Assembly (NCBI GenBank): GCA_964525555.1
Contig: CAZGHN010000002.1
Location: forward strand, 248,001 to 312,000
Direction: 5' to 3'
Origin: JAFGHJ01 sp964525555
Lineage (GTDB): Bacteria > Hydrothermota > UBA3072
Length of the DNA stretch: 64,000 nt
A program made the position numbers and the translations under genes. The notes beneath the pieces were generated by a model. That model worked only from the letters and a program-made list of their open reading frames with translations. It ran no database searches and was not told the DNA's origin. Positions within the stretch are counted from its first letter, which is position 1, and each line of letters opens with the position of its first letter. Positions 17,546-25,986 of this stretch are shown piece by piece.

Positions 17546-18601
17546 TTAGAACTTACCCAGGCAATCTTTTATTTTTCTTAGTCCTTCTTTCATCTCTTTT
17601 TCGTCCAGAGCATAGCTAAGACGTACTCTGGATGGAGCGCCAAACCAGCTGCCCAAATATACTATTACTTTGTAATCAGTATAAAGCTTGCTTACAAAAT
17701 TTTCAGGGTTAGGGACTTTCGGCAGCACATAAAAAGCGCCTTCAGGTTTCCAGAGATCGAGCCTCATGGCTTTTAATTCTTTGTATATTATATCCCTTCT
17801 CTTTCTCCATATCTCCAATTGTTTCTCTACGTACGATTTGGGGCTTTTCATTGCATGTAAAGCCATATCCTGTCCGACGAGATTCGTGTTCATTGAAGTA
17901 TGAGTCTTCATCGCTATTACTTTGTTTACAAATTTTTGATCCGTGCTCCATAAGTACCCAACACGTACTCCGCACATCGCGTAAGTTTTCGAAAAAGAGT
18001 TTACGGTAATAACGTGGCTCCCCTTGATGATGTAGTTTTCTCGCTCGTAAATGATATCTTTATAAACTTCATCTGAAACGACATATATGCCAAGTTCTTC
18101 TGTAACTTTTTCGATTTCTTTTAACGTATCGATTGCCTCGATTCTTCCGGTTGGGTTGGAAGGAGAGTTTATTAAAACTGCCTTACATCCATTTATTTTC
18201 TTTCTGAAATCTTCAATGTCCATTCTTCCCTGCTTTAAATCGGTATAAACCGGTTCCATCCCTGCGTATTTGAGAATCGGGGGATATGAGTAATAATAAG
18301 GTCGAGGTAGTAGAACTTTACCTTTATCCATTGCTCTGAAAATCAAATCCAGGGCTTCTGATGCGCCGTTTGTAATTACAAAATTCTCGGCAGAGGAAGC
18401 AGGATATTCGTCCGCTAATGATTCCCTTAACTCCGTGCAACCCTGAATCAGTCCGTACCTTAGGTCATGTCTGATATCGATGCCTTTTATAGCCTCACGC
18501 GGAGGTGGAAGATCCGGTTGCCCTGAACCGAAACTGATAATTCCCTTCCCCTGTTTTCCTATAAAAATGCCCGGACTCGTTAAATTCAATTTTATATCCA
18601 T
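17546..18601 (-). CDS. Pyridoxal-phosphate class I/II aminotransferase
   Basis: This 351-residue fold-type I enzyme has SGQPDLPPP near the N-terminus, NSPSNPTG and SDEVYKDIIYE for cofactor binding, the PLP lysine in NSFSKTYAM, and the terminal Arg motif (SRVRLSYA). It falls in the aspartate/aromatic aminotransferase group; the amino-acid substrate is not clear. It is somewhat shorter than the usual 390 residues because the N-terminal arm is reduced. It is first in a likely operon with the ATPase and oxidoreductase genes. Confidence 0.9.
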   Translation of the reverse strand: MDIKLNLTSPGIFIGKQGKGIISFGSGQPDLPPPREAIKGIDIRHDLRYGLIQGCTELRESLADEYPASSAENFVITNGASEALDLIFRAMDKGKVLLPRPYYYSYPPILKYAGMEPVYTDLKQGRMDIEDFRKKINGCKAVLINSPSNPTGRIEAIDTLKEIEKVTEELGIYVVSDEVYKDIIYERENYIIKGSHVITVNSFSKTYAMCGVRVGYLWSTDQKFVNKVIAMKTHTSMNTNLVGQDMALHAMKSPKSYVEKQLEIWRKRRDIIYKELKAMRLDLWKPEGAFYVLPKVPNPENFVSKLYTDYKVIVYLGSWFGAPSRVRLSYALDEKEMKEGLRKIKDCLGKF

Positions 18602-18687
18602 AATTTATCTTTTAGTTTCCTACTCCCTTTATAATTTTGAGAAAATCAAACCAATTCTCCTGTTTACACGCTAAACTCTTTTGTAAC

Positions 18688-18715
18688 ATTATATACTTGA
18701 TTATAAATATGTCAA
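18688..18715 (-). promoter_or_regulatory. Promoter of the aminotransferase operon
   Basis: TTGACA (18715-18710), 16-bp spacer, perfect TATAAT (18693-18688). The leader is about 80 nt. Confidence 0.72.
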
Positions 18716-18907
18716 TAATTTTATTTCAAGGAGTGCAAAAATATTTACCTAAATTGAAATATATTCGTATCATTTGAGTAATTTGCTGTTGAACGTAGCT
18801 CTTAGCTTTTGGCTTTTAGCTGTTGCATAAAAAAGCTAAAGGCTAAAGACGAATATCTAACAGCTTGGGTTTGGGGTGTCTTTATGTGGTGTTTTTTTTA
18901 TAGAGGG

Positions 18908-18938
18908 TTGACAAATCTCCTTATTTAGTCATCATACT
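18908..18938 (+). promoter_or_regulatory. Promoter of the ferritin-like gene
   Basis: TTGACA (18908-18913) with CATACT (18933-18938) at 19-bp spacing; the -10 box is the weaker part. A strong AAAGGAGG site (18961-18968) precedes ATG 18973. Confidence 0.5.
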
Positions 18939-18972
18939 AAACGGAAAAGAAAATCCCAAAAAAGGAGGAAAG

Positions 18973-19461
18973 ATGGGCACGAAAGGAAGAGAAATTGTCG
19001 GTGTCGATATAAAAAAGCTTGTCGAGCTGCTTAATAAAGCTCTTGCTGACGAGTGGCTTGCTTATTATCAATACTGGATAGGGGCGAAGGTAATTGTTGG
19101 ACCAATGAGAGGAGCCGTAACGGCAGAGCTTCTAGAGCACGCTGCAGATGAGCTAAGGCATGCAGAAATGCTTGTAGAAAGAATAATTCAGCTCGGCGGT
19201 ACCCCAATATTAAAACCTGAAGATTGGTATAAAATGACTAATTGCGGCTACGATGCACCCCTTGATCCCAAAGTAAAGAAAATTCTTGATCAGAATATAA
19301 AAGGAGAACAGTGTGCTATAGATGTTTATAAGAATATTCTTGATTTTCTTGGCGATAAGGACTCTATAACCTGGAATATGGCAGAATCGATAATGGCAGA
19401 CGAAGTCGAACACGAAGATGACCTTCAGGCATTGAAAGAAGATTTAAAGCAGATAAAGTAG
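18973..19461 (+). CDS. Ferritin-like di-iron protein (Dps-like/bacterioferritin type)
   Basis: This 162-residue four-helix-bundle protein has one carboxylate ligand in helix A (Glu27 in ADEWLAYYQYW), an ExxH in helix B (DELRHAE), and the matching Glu and ExxH in helices C and D (GEQCAIDVY, DEVEHEDDL). This is a ferroxidase-type site. Two cysteines (in TNCGYD and EQCAID) sit near the site, as in the archaeal/bacterial Dps-like thioferritins that detoxify peroxide with iron; assignment to that subgroup is inference. It is monocistronic, ending at a strong hairpin. Confidence 0.85.
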   Translation: MGTKGREIVGVDIKKLVELLNKALADEWLAYYQYWIGAKVIVGPMRGAVTAELLEHAADELRHAEMLVERIIQLGGTPILKPEDWYKMTNCGYDAPLDPKVKKILDQNIKGEQCAIDVYKNILDFLGDKDSITWNMAESIMADEVEHEDDLQALKEDLKQIK

Positions 19462-19485
19462 AGACATAGAGATAAGTAAATTTAT

Positions 19486-19525
19486 AGAAAGGGATTGAGT
19501 GAAGTTTTTCGCTCAATCTCTTTTC
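19486..19525. terminator. Bidirectional terminator after the ferritin-like gene
   Basis: GATTGAGTG pairs with CGCTCAATC around an 8-nt loop, extended by AAAGG/TCTTT pairing. It lies between converging genes ending at 19461 (+) and 19538 (-). Confidence 0.7.
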
Positions 19526-19537
19526 TTATTAATGATG

Positions 19538-19960
19538 TTAACAGAGTGTTTTTCTCTTGAATATTACGTTATTTTCATGTTTGATTGATAGTATTCCCGT
19601 GTAAGTAATATCCTGTTTTTTACCGCTATCAATGCATTCTGCGTCAAGAAAAGGCAGATAGGTTTTTGCTCTGGGTGCAGGTATCCTAACGAAACCTTCG
19701 TCTACGTGTAATATCATTGAGTCCTTCGGATTGGCGTTTTTGTCTTTTTCTTTATTTTCTAGAAATATTCCGTGTTTTCCTAAATTCACTAACTTGTTTT
19801 TATAAGTACGTATTGTTATGGGTCTATCCTCGTTAACCGATTCTTCGTTTTGATAACAACTGCTTTTATTTGTTGTGCCGACTTCTACAAAAACTTCTTT
19901 CCCGATTAGTTTTTCAAGGCCCGGAATATCCCTGAATTCTGCATGAAAATCTATTCCCAT
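19538..19960 (-). CDS. Hypothetical protein, probably soluble beta-rich
   Basis: Not recognised. The 140-residue, charged protein has no signal peptide or membrane helix. Predicted strands alternate with Lys/Asn-rich turns; cysteines occur at SSCYQ, AECID and the C-terminal KTLC. It lies 10 bp downstream of the DUF5661 gene and is very likely co-transcribed with it. It converges on the ferritin gene across the terminator. Confidence 0.6.
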   Translation of the reverse strand: MGIDFHAEFRDIPGLEKLIGKEVFVEVGTTNKSSCYQNEESVNEDRPITIRTYKNKLVNLGKHGIFLENKEKDKNANPKDSMILHVDEGFVRIPAPRAKTYLPFLDAECIDSGKKQDITYTGILSIKHENNVIFKRKTLC

Positions 19961-19970
19961 CTAGACACCT

Positions 19971-20246
19971 TCACGGTTTACCCTGCAAAGAATTCTCGGA
20001 TTCTTCTTCCGATAAACCCAATCTGTCATAGTAGTCTGGAAATTCATTAAGATGAGCCAGAGTTATCTTTCCTGTAATAAGCGGATCATTATTACCTGAA
20101 TTGACTAAATCGCGTATCTTACCGTGCTGAAGTTCAAAGTCCATACCTCTTCTGAACTGTTCTACGTCAAACCTATCCCATTGTATACCGAGCACCTCTC
20201 CGATAAATTTTGCTTCATCAGAACTAAACTTTTTTTTTGGTGACAT
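19971..20246 (-). CDS. DUF5661 family protein
   Basis: This 91-residue helical protein carries the DUF5661 signature: FDVEQFRRGMDFELQHG, then DPLITGKITLAHLNEFPDYY, the region most conserved in the family. Members are small soluble proteins of unknown role, common in metagenomic bacteria. AGGAAGAGGT precedes ATG 20246. It is the first gene of a two-gene unit. Confidence 0.85.
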   Translation of the reverse strand: MSPKKKFSSDEAKFIGEVLGIQWDRFDVEQFRRGMDFELQHGKIRDLVNSGNNDPLITGKITLAHLNEFPDYYDRLGLSEEESENSLQGKP

Positions 20247-20397
20247 TTACCTCTTCCTCCCTTTTCGTGACAACTGCCTAAATTTTCCCACGATTTTAAT
20301 TAAAGTTTTAAAATTTTTTAAAAGTTACATTACTATTTTATGGAGCATTCTACGGAAATTTGGAAAGATGTCAAGGGTGAAATTTTTTTTATTTTTT

Positions 20398-21744
20398 TTA
20401 CTCTCTACTCACTAGTTTGTTTAATTTGTTTTTTCTTTTTCTTACATTTTGATATTTGATATTTGTAATTAATGCCCATACTGCTGTTTTAAAATTTCTT
20501 GTTGCAGACAAAGTTTTAAAAAATTTCTTCAATATAGCTTTATTGATTTTAACGTTACATCTGTCCATAGCTGAGCGGAGGGCGTTTATATCCATTAACT
20601 CTGGCTTAAAAACTAATTCGGTCATCACATCGAAGTAATTCCAATCCGAGGGGAAATTCGTATATAAAAGCCTATCTTCTCTTAGCATTTTCTCGAATAA
20701 TCTGGTTCCCGGTAAAGGAGTTAGGAAGGTTGTTTGAATAACGTCGACCCCACTTTTAATTATATAGTTTGTGCGGTCGTCCAGTATTTCGGGAGTGTCG
20801 CTATCGAATCCATAAATAAAAGCACCGACAACAGCAATTCCGTATTTGTGAATTTTCGCAAAAATGTTTTCATAACTTTCCACACCCATGGCAAGGTTCA
20901 TTTTTTTGTTTGCTTTTTTCAGAGGTTCTGCTGTATCTGCTTCCAATCCCAGGATAACCATTCTGCAGCCGCTTTTTGCCGCATATTTGAGTATTTCTTC
21001 GTTATCTGCGAAGTTTAAAGATGCCTGACAGAACCATTCTTTTTTTATTCCGCGGCGTATCATACCTTTGAATAAATCTAATGCACGTTCTGAGTATTTT
21101 TTGCCGTATCCTATGATATTATCATCAACGAAGAAAACCAATTTTTGCGGTATTTTTTCCAGTTCGTCTAGTACATCTTCGATTGGTCTCTGGCGATAAG
21201 TATGTCCATTAAAACTGGTAACCGAACAAAATTCGCAATCCATTGGGCAGCCCCTAGCCGTTTGAATTGCACCGAACATATAGTGCTTATAAAATAAGTC
21301 ATGTCGCGGGATAGGCATATTTGACAAATCCAAATTTTTGCTTCTATATATTTTTTTTGATTTCCCGAGCTGGAAGTCGGATATAACCTGGGCCCAGATC
21401 CCCTCTGCTTCTCCTACCACAACAGAGTCTACATATTTTGCTGCCTCCTTAGAGCATAACGAAGCATGAATCCCACCCATTATTACCGGTATTCTTTTGT
21501 CTCTATATATTTTAGCAATTTCATATGCTCTGTTTGCAGATGCCGTACAGGCGGTAATTCCTGCAAGATCGGCATCTTCGTATACGGAATCCGTAAAGTT
21601 TTCGTCGATAATTTTTACATCCCAGTCGTCTGGCGTCAAAGCCGCTACGATGCCAAGTCCCAGAGGGGGAAGGTTTGAGCTTTTCCTTATTTTTTTACCC
21701 GAGAAAACCTTATCAACAGGATTAATAAGTACTAATTTTTTCAC
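20398..21744 (-). CDS. B12-binding-domain radical SAM protein
   Basis: This 448-residue protein has an N-terminal cobalamin-binding Rossmann domain (about 1-140, PPLGLGIVAALTP), then a radical SAM barrel with the cluster motif CPMDCEFC (about 165-175), then a C-terminal helical region like DUF4070. The class does methylations or carbon-skeleton chemistry using [4Fe-4S], SAM and cobalamin; this member's substrate is unknown. It starts at GTG 21744 without a Shine-Dalgarno sequence, 2-3 nt after the predicted transcript start. The C-terminus is rich in Lys and Arg. Confidence 0.9.
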   Translation of the reverse strand: MKKLVLINPVDKVFSGKKIRKSSNLPPLGLGIVAALTPDDWDVKIIDENFTDSVYEDADLAGITACTASANRAYEIAKIYRDKRIPVIMGGIHASLCSKEAAKYVDSVVVGEAEGIWAQVISDFQLGKSKKIYRSKNLDLSNMPIPRHDLFYKHYMFGAIQTARGCPMDCEFCSVTSFNGHTYRQRPIEDVLDELEKIPQKLVFFVDDNIIGYGKKYSERALDLFKGMIRRGIKKEWFCQASLNFADNEEILKYAAKSGCRMVILGLEADTAEPLKKANKKMNLAMGVESYENIFAKIHKYGIAVVGAFIYGFDSDTPEILDDRTNYIIKSGVDVIQTTFLTPLPGTRLFEKMLREDRLLYTNFPSDWNYFDVMTELVFKPELMDINALRSAMDRCNVKINKAILKKFFKTLSATRNFKTAVWALITNIKYQNVRKRKNKLNKLVSRE

Positions 21745-21753
21745 GGTATTAAA

Positions 21754-21781
21754 AATCTAAGAAATGCTAAAACAAAGTCAA
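21754..21781 (-). promoter_or_regulatory. Promoter of the radical SAM gene (leaderless type)
   Basis: CCCCC then TTGACT (21781-21776), 16-bp spacer, TAGATT (21759-21754); the GTG start is 9 nt past the -10 box. Confidence 0.6.
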
Positions 21782-21793
21782 GGGGGAGTTTGT

Positions 21794-21808
21794 GTTAGGC
21801 GACTTTTT
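21794..21808 (+). repeat. 15-bp inverted repeat, copy near the 3' end of the 21.8-kb gene
   Basis: GTTAGGCGACTTTTT. Its perfect inverse complement is at 22448-22462, so the pair brackets the gene at 21847-22341. Confidence 0.8.
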
Positions 21809-21846
21809 CCCTTGGTGTTAAACTATAAATTTTCTTTAGTTATGTG

Positions 21847-22341
21847 TTATTTACCATGAACGACATTTGCGATAATTTGTTTTACATTATCTTCGCTGAC
21901 AGTAACTTTGATCTTTAGTTCTCTGCTAAAGTTCAAAGGGAAAGGATATCCAATGGTTAATGTTTTTATTCCGACACTAGACGTAAGTAATGCTAATCCA
22001 TATGGATTATTCTCTGTAAGCCCCCAATTTTTGGCTGCTGCTACGGAAAGATTTACAACATTTTTTCCATCGATATCGAGGGATATAAATGTAAGGTCAT
22101 TTGTTCCGCCTTGCTTGCTGATTTCGGCACAAACGAATGTTCCCGGACCTTTAATAGTAACCAGGTCATAAGTTCCTTTTGGCGCAGGGGCTTTTAGCCC
22201 CTGTGTTCTTTGAGGAACACATATTCCGTTTAAACAATTATCTATTTTGATTTTTTCTATTGCCTCAACTCTTGATGTTACAATCATTATTGACAACAGT
22301 GCAAGGATTATTAAGCCTGCGGACAAACTGATTTTTTTCAT
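21847..22341 (-). CDS. Secreted hypothetical protein
   Basis: Not recognised. The 164-residue protein has a clear signal peptide (MKKISLSAGLIILALLSIMI, cleavage likely after SRVEA). The mature part has one close Cys pair (NCLNGIC) and alternating hydrophobic strands suggesting a beta-sandwich. AAGGAGG precedes ATG 22341. The transcript should carry a leader of about 165 nt from the promoter at 22506-22534, containing a hairpin. A 15-bp inverted repeat flanks the gene. Confidence 0.7.
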   Translation of the reverse strand: MKKISLSAGLIILALLSIMIVTSRVEAIEKIKIDNCLNGICVPQRTQGLKAPAPKGTYDLVTIKGPGTFVCAEISKQGGTNDLTFISLDIDGKNVVNLSVAAAKNWGLTENNPYGLALLTSSVGIKTLTIGYPFPLNFSRELKIKVTVSEDNVKQIIANVVHGK

Positions 22342-22446
22342 TTTTTCCTCCTTTGTTTTAATTTTAAGTTATTGATGGGAGTTTTTATTCAATAATTTCT
22401 CAAAAAATCTTTTAGATAAAACTACCATCTCCTGTCTCCGCCAAAT

Positions 22447-22468
22447 AAAAAAGTCGCCTAACTTTTTT
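22447..22468 (-). promoter_or_regulatory. Leader hairpin and distal inverted-repeat copy
   Basis: AAAAAAGT, loop CGCCTA, ACTTTTTT: an 8-bp stem in the predicted 5' leader of the secreted-protein gene. It includes 22448-22462, the partner of the repeat at 21794-21808. It may be an attenuator; I do not recognise a riboswitch class. Confidence 0.5.
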
Positions 22469-22505
22469 CTCTATTGGATGCAAACTTTAATTATAGTATA
22501 CTACC

Positions 22506-22534
22506 AGTATAATCATATGGAAAAATTATGTCAA
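22506..22534 (-). promoter_or_regulatory. Promoter of the secreted-protein gene
   Basis: TTGACA (22534-22529), 17-bp spacer, TATACT (22511-22506). The -10 box is followed by AGTATACT, a perfect palindrome that could bind a regulator. Confidence 0.68.
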
Positions 22535-22745
22535 TATAAAAAATCAATACAGATATATATGTATGATTTTAGGTGCCAGATACTAGATATCTGATACCAG
22601 GTCCCAGTTAAAATAAAAACACTAAAAATATCCTTCTTCGTCCTAACAATTAATCCTTCGGATTAGTTGAATTGTTGAATAGAGAAATAGTAAAATAGTT
22701 TCCCCATTTTCCAATTTTCCTAATTCTTCGTGTCTTTGTGGCTCA

Positions 22746-23168
22746 TCAAACATCAAAAATTACCATTGCCTGGTATTTATCTCCAACTTTCTTGATTGTC
22801 AGCTGATGATATGTTACGGCTTTTATCTCCATTCCGTTTTTTATTTCTTCGGCTTTTGCGATGCTTCCTTTTAGAATTATTTTATATTTATTATTTTCAA
22901 TCTTGACAGTAGATTCAGAAGGTACATATAATTGGCTTTCGAAAAGATAGATGATTTCTTCTAAGATGCTGACCAGTACAGTGCCGATATCTTCCTCTTC
23001 GAGGTTAAGTGTTTTTTTTATTCTGGGTTGGCTCTCGATTCCTCCCGATAGCAAATCCACAGTGGCGTTAATTGCTTTATCAAAAATTTCAGGAATGGAA
23101 TTACCGGAAACTTTTATTCCAATGTCGGCAGTATGTTCTATTATTTCGTAATCTTTATCCGAGTTCAT
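22746..23168 (-). CDS. Archease
   Basis: This 140-residue protein has the archease pattern: EHTADIGIKVSG at the N-terminus with the conserved His/Asp, then KAVTYHQLTIKK and a terminal MVIFDV. Archease activates RtcB-type RNA ligase by aiding guanylylation and metal use in RNA repair. No rtcB is in the window. The gene overlaps the DUF218 gene upstream by 14 bp and is the third of an operon beginning with the nucleoside phosphorylase. The link to nucleoside salvage is unexplained. Confidence 0.92.
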   Translation of the reverse strand: MNSDKDYEIIEHTADIGIKVSGNSIPEIFDKAINATVDLLSGGIESQPRIKKTLNLEEEDIGTVLVSILEEIIYLFESQLYVPSESTVKIENNKYKIILKGSIAKAEEIKNGMEIKAVTYHQLTIKKVGDKYQAMVIFDV

Positions 23169-23577
23169 AGAAATGTTTTATTAGACGAGTCCACTCGTAA
23201 AATATTTGTTTTATCATATAAGTAGCAGGCATCTTTATCCCTATAACTTCGAATGTCTTTCCTCTTAATATTATTCTTGCAAGATAACGGGTTCGTAGAG
23301 CGTGGCTTTGATCGGTAATTATCCAGACTTTTTCGGCATTATCGATAAGCTTTTTAGAATGGCTGAGATTCTCAGGAGTAGTGCACGATTTATCCTCTGA
23401 AATAGCTTTTAGTTTAGAGTTTTTTTTCATACATTCGATCTCTTCTTTTGTGCCCGAAAAGATCACTTTGATGTTATTGTCATTTTTTAATTTTGATTCT
23501 ACGAATTGTACTCTTTTCTTTGTGAGTTCTTTATCTTTACATCCAAGCACTATGACTGCCTCTTTTTTTTCTACCAT
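23155..23577 (-). CDS. DUF218/YdcF-SanA-like protein
   Basis: This 140-residue protein has an alpha/beta core typical of DUF218: AVIVLGCKDKEL at the start, CTTPENLSHSKKLI (the conserved T-x-EN motif) and VWIITDQSHALRTRYLARII. Family members include SanA, ElyC and YdcF, linked to envelope integrity and nucleotide binding. This is the short soluble form without a membrane anchor. It overlaps the phosphorylase gene by 7 bp and archease by 14 bp, so translation is probably coupled. Confidence 0.8.
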   Translation of the reverse strand: MVEKKEAVIVLGCKDKELTKKRVQFVESKLKNDNNIKVIFSGTKEEIECMKKNSKLKAISEDKSCTTPENLSHSKKLIDNAEKVWIITDQSHALRTRYLARIILRGKTFEVIGIKMPATYMIKQIFYEWTRLIKHFYELG

Positions 23578-24827
23578 TTTTCTAAAATTTTTGATGAGCC
23601 TTTTTTAGAGTTGTTGCCAATGGAATATGCAGATAAAATATTCTCTTTTATAGGTTCTAATGGTTTTTTGGTATAAACAAGTGCGACTGTTTCGCCATTT
23701 TTTACTTCTTCGCCTTGAATCTTAAGCAGTTTTATGCCTGCTTTTAAATCTACATCGTCTTCTTTCTTTTCTCTGCCGGCGCCCGTTTTTAAAGCAGCGA
23801 TTCCGATTTTGTAGGCATCTATTTTCTCTACGACTCCGTCTTTATCGATTTTGATTTCAAAAGGATTTTCGTGACAAGAGAGTATCGAGAGGTCTCCTCC
23901 GTGTTGTTTAACCATACTTTCAAATTTTTCAAAAGCTCTTCCGCTTTTCAGTAACGCGAGAATATCCCCTTTTAATCCCGCGAGTGCACACATTTCGTCT
24001 GCAAGAGTTTTAGATAGCTCGACAGTATCGGGATAAGCAGTTACATTGCCTTTAAGTATTTCGATCGATTCAAACACCTCCGGCGCATTTCCGATATTTC
24101 TGCCGATTGGCGCGGACTGGTCCGTAAAAACGATTGTCATTTTCGTTCCGAGTTCTTCGCCGACTTTTTTCATCATCTCACCCAGTTTTTTTGCCGAAGA
24201 AAGATCTTTCATAAAAGCGCCTTCTCCTACCTTTAAATCTATTACAAGACCGTCAAGGTCTTCTGCGAGTTTCTTTGAAAGTATACTGGAAGTGATTAAA
24301 GGAACCGACTCTACGGTTTCCGTCGCGTCTCTTAAAGCGTATAATTCCTTATCCGCAGGAGCAATTTCTCCCGTCTGTGAGGTAATAGAGCATCCGACTT
24401 CTTTTAGAACTTCTTTGAATTTATCAAATAAAAGAGCGGTTCTGTATCCAGGAATTGCTTCCATCTTGTCCGAAGTGCCACCCGTATGTCCAAGACCTCT
24501 TCCCGCAATCATGGGGACGGTTATTCCCATTTCTGCAGCCAATGGCGCTAAAACCAGACTTATTTTATCTCCGACACCACCTGTTGAGTGTTTATCGATC
24601 TTTTTTCCTTTTATATCGGAAAGGTCGAGTTTCTTTCCCGAATTCAGCATAAAATAAGTAAGGTCTTTTGTCTCCTCTAAATCCATACCTTTGTAAAAAA
24701 TTGCCATCAGGAGTGCGCTTATCTGATAGTTTGGAATTTTTTTGCGGGTAACCCCACGGATAAAGTACTCTATATCGTCTTTACTGAGTTTCTGTCCGTC
24801 TCTTTTTTTTCTGATAATTTCCCGCAT
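23571..24827 (-). CDS. Thymidine/pyrimidine-nucleoside phosphorylase
   Basis: This 418-residue protein has an N-terminal helical domain, then the phosphorylase signature GRGLGHTGGTSDKMEAIPG near residue 108, and a C-terminal domain with KTGAGREKKEDDVD. The enzyme splits thymidine, deoxyuridine or uridine with phosphate to give the base and sugar-1-phosphate. It could be deoA-type or the broader pdp-type; the sequence alone does not settle which. It heads an operon with DUF218 and archease genes. The promoter -10 box ends 7 nt before the ATG, so the message looks leaderless. Confidence 0.94.
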   Translation of the reverse strand: MREIIRKKRDGQKLSKDDIEYFIRGVTRKKIPNYQISALLMAIFYKGMDLEETKDLTYFMLNSGKKLDLSDIKGKKIDKHSTGGVGDKISLVLAPLAAEMGITVPMIAGRGLGHTGGTSDKMEAIPGYRTALLFDKFKEVLKEVGCSITSQTGEIAPADKELYALRDATETVESVPLITSSILSKKLAEDLDGLVIDLKVGEGAFMKDLSSAKKLGEMMKKVGEELGTKMTIVFTDQSAPIGRNIGNAPEVFESIEILKGNVTAYPDTVELSKTLADEMCALAGLKGDILALLKSGRAFEKFESMVKQHGGDLSILSCHENPFEIKIDKDGVVEKIDAYKIGIAALKTGAGREKKEDDVDLKAGIKLLKIQGEEVKNGETVALVYTKKPLEPIKENILSAYSIGNNSKKGSSKILEKW

Positions 24828-24833
24828 AAGTTT

Positions 24834-24861
24834 AACTTACATTTATTCATATTCTTGTCAA
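24834..24861 (-). promoter_or_regulatory. Promoter of the phosphorylase operon (leaderless type)
   Basis: TTGACA (24861-24856), 16-bp spacer, TAAGTT (24839-24834), then ATG at 24827. Confidence 0.62.
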
Positions 24862-25035
24862 GCTGAGAGCAAATGAAATTGTGAAGTTAAATGACAGACG
24901 ACCGCAGACGGAAGACAGGATTTAGAAAAATAGAAAAATAGGAAAATTGTGAAATTGGTTTTTGTCTTACCTAACCCTAAATCCCAAATCCTAAATATGC
25001 CATTCAACGATTCAACTAATCCGAAGGGTCTAAAA

Positions 25036-25137
25036 ATGGAACCGTCAAGTATTTCGTTAGGTCAAATTAATAAAGAACAAGAAAAAAGAGAATTTATTAG
25101 TTGGAGAAAAATAGTTGTAAGAAAATTTAAAGTATAA
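25036..25137 (+). CDS. Conserved 33-residue small ORF upstream of a secreted-protein gene
   Basis: ATG 25036 to TAA 25137. The C-terminal 23 codons are nearly identical to a second small ORF at 43113-43214, with one synonymous change and one Lys/Glu change, including EQEKREFISWRKIVVRKF. Each lies 15-16 bp before the gene for one of two secreted paralogues. AAGGG lies 7 nt before the ATG here, but the second copy has no such site. It could be a leader peptide, a real microprotein or a conserved untranslated region. Function unknown. Confidence 0.4.
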   Translation: MEPSSISLGQINKEQEKREFISWRKIVVRKFKV

Positions 25138-25152
25138 AAAAAGGAGGTCAAA

Positions 25153-25986
25153 ATGAAGAAGGTAAAATGGATAGTGTTTAACTCTCTTGTACTTTTTTTG
25201 TTTTTACCCTCTGCACTGCGCGCGGAAGAAATAGGTATACTTCCTTTTAGAACGACAGAAGTTGAAAGTTATATAGAGGATTCCTTCTATGAATTTCTGG
25301 AAGATGAACTAACTTATTATGATCACAGAGTTGTATCGCCGTATGAAATAGAATACTATCTCGGGCATCGCGTAATATGCTATAACAAGGATTACGCTGC
25401 CGATTATGGAACTTCTCTGGGGCTTGAGAAAGTTATATTTGGTTCAATAACCAAATTAGACGGAGAATATGTTATTTCCGTAGCAGTCGTAAAATCGAGA
25501 ACGGGAGAAGTACTTCTTATTGATAAGATAACCCTGGGAAGTGAAGAACAATTAGACGCGTATGTATATAGTCTGGCAGAAGCTATTGAAGAAGAAGTAT
25601 ATGGAAATGAGATTTATTATAGTCCCCACTATAGCAGAACTTACACTACCGTCTATATCGGAGCCTGTTATCCGCGACGCGTTATATTAAGGAGACCACG
25701 CAGAAGCTTAATTACCGTACGACTGCCTTTATTTAATATAAATTTAGGAAAACCACATAAAACATATAAGAGCCCTCCGGCGAGGAAACCTCTCTATAAA
25801 ACAATTCTTAAAGACAACAGGACCGATCATGGTAAACTTAAAAGCAAAAAGCCCAACCAGGGAAAACTGAAGGACGGAAAAAAAGGGAATGATAAATCGA
25901 AGAACAAAAAATCCGATAATGGGAAATCGAAGGGCGGAAAAGAAGGGCATGGAAAATCGAAAGGTGGAAAAAACCATAAACGGTGA
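25153..25986 (+). CDS. Secreted protein with TolB-N/CsgG-like domain and Lys/Gly-rich tail
   Basis: This 277-residue protein has a signal peptide (MKKVKWIVFNSLVLFLFLPS, cleavage after ALRA). The mature N-terminal domain, EEIGILPFRTTEVES to about residue 155, has the alternating pattern of the TolB-N/CsgG/FlgO fold; this is pattern inference. The C-terminal 50 residues repeat G-K-x-K units (GKSKGGKEGHGKSKGG), a basic low-complexity tail that could bind polyanions or the envelope. A paralogue lies at 43231-44040; the N-terminal domains align throughout while the tails differ. AAGGAGGT precedes the ATG. Confidence 0.75.
   Translation: MKKVKWIVFNSLVLFLFLPSALRAEEIGILPFRTTEVESYIEDSFYEFLEDELTYYDHRVVSPYEIEYYLGHRVICYNKDYAADYGTSLGLEKVIFGSITKLDGEYVISVAVVKSRTGEVLLIDKITLGSEEQLDAYVYSLAEAIEEEVYGNEIYYSPHYSRTYTTVYIGACYPRRVILRRPRRSLITVRLPLFNINLGKPHKTYKSPPARKPLYKTILKDNRTDHGKLKSKKPNQGKLKDGKKGNDKSKNKKSDNGKSKGGKEGHGKSKGGKNHKR

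Larger units (their letters stand above)
18602..18972. other. Divergent intergenic region with short-word repeats
   Basis: It holds the aminotransferase promoter (minus), the ferritin promoter (plus), and a word-repeat block at about 18790-18870 built on TAGCTTTTGGCTTTTAGC and its complement. A similar block occurs at 11711-11840. No RNA gene is seen. Confidence 0.55.
22342..22745. other. Intergenic region: leader, promoter and word repeats
   Basis: 22342-22534 is the leader and promoter of the secreted gene. 22570-22745 is filled with repeat words (GATACTAGATATCTGATACC type, the CCTTCGGATTAGTTGAATT word near 22655, and the reverse of the GACACAAAG word at 22722-22745). Confidence 0.55.

Noticed and set aside
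22342..22510. Leader of the 22.3-kb gene as a riboswitch
   Set aside because: A hairpin is visible but I could not match any conserved riboswitch core.
24949..25137. Longer frame upstream of the secreted protein at 25 kb
   Set aside because: Its first part is word-repeat sequence; only the last 33 codons, from ATG 25036, are shared with the second locus.
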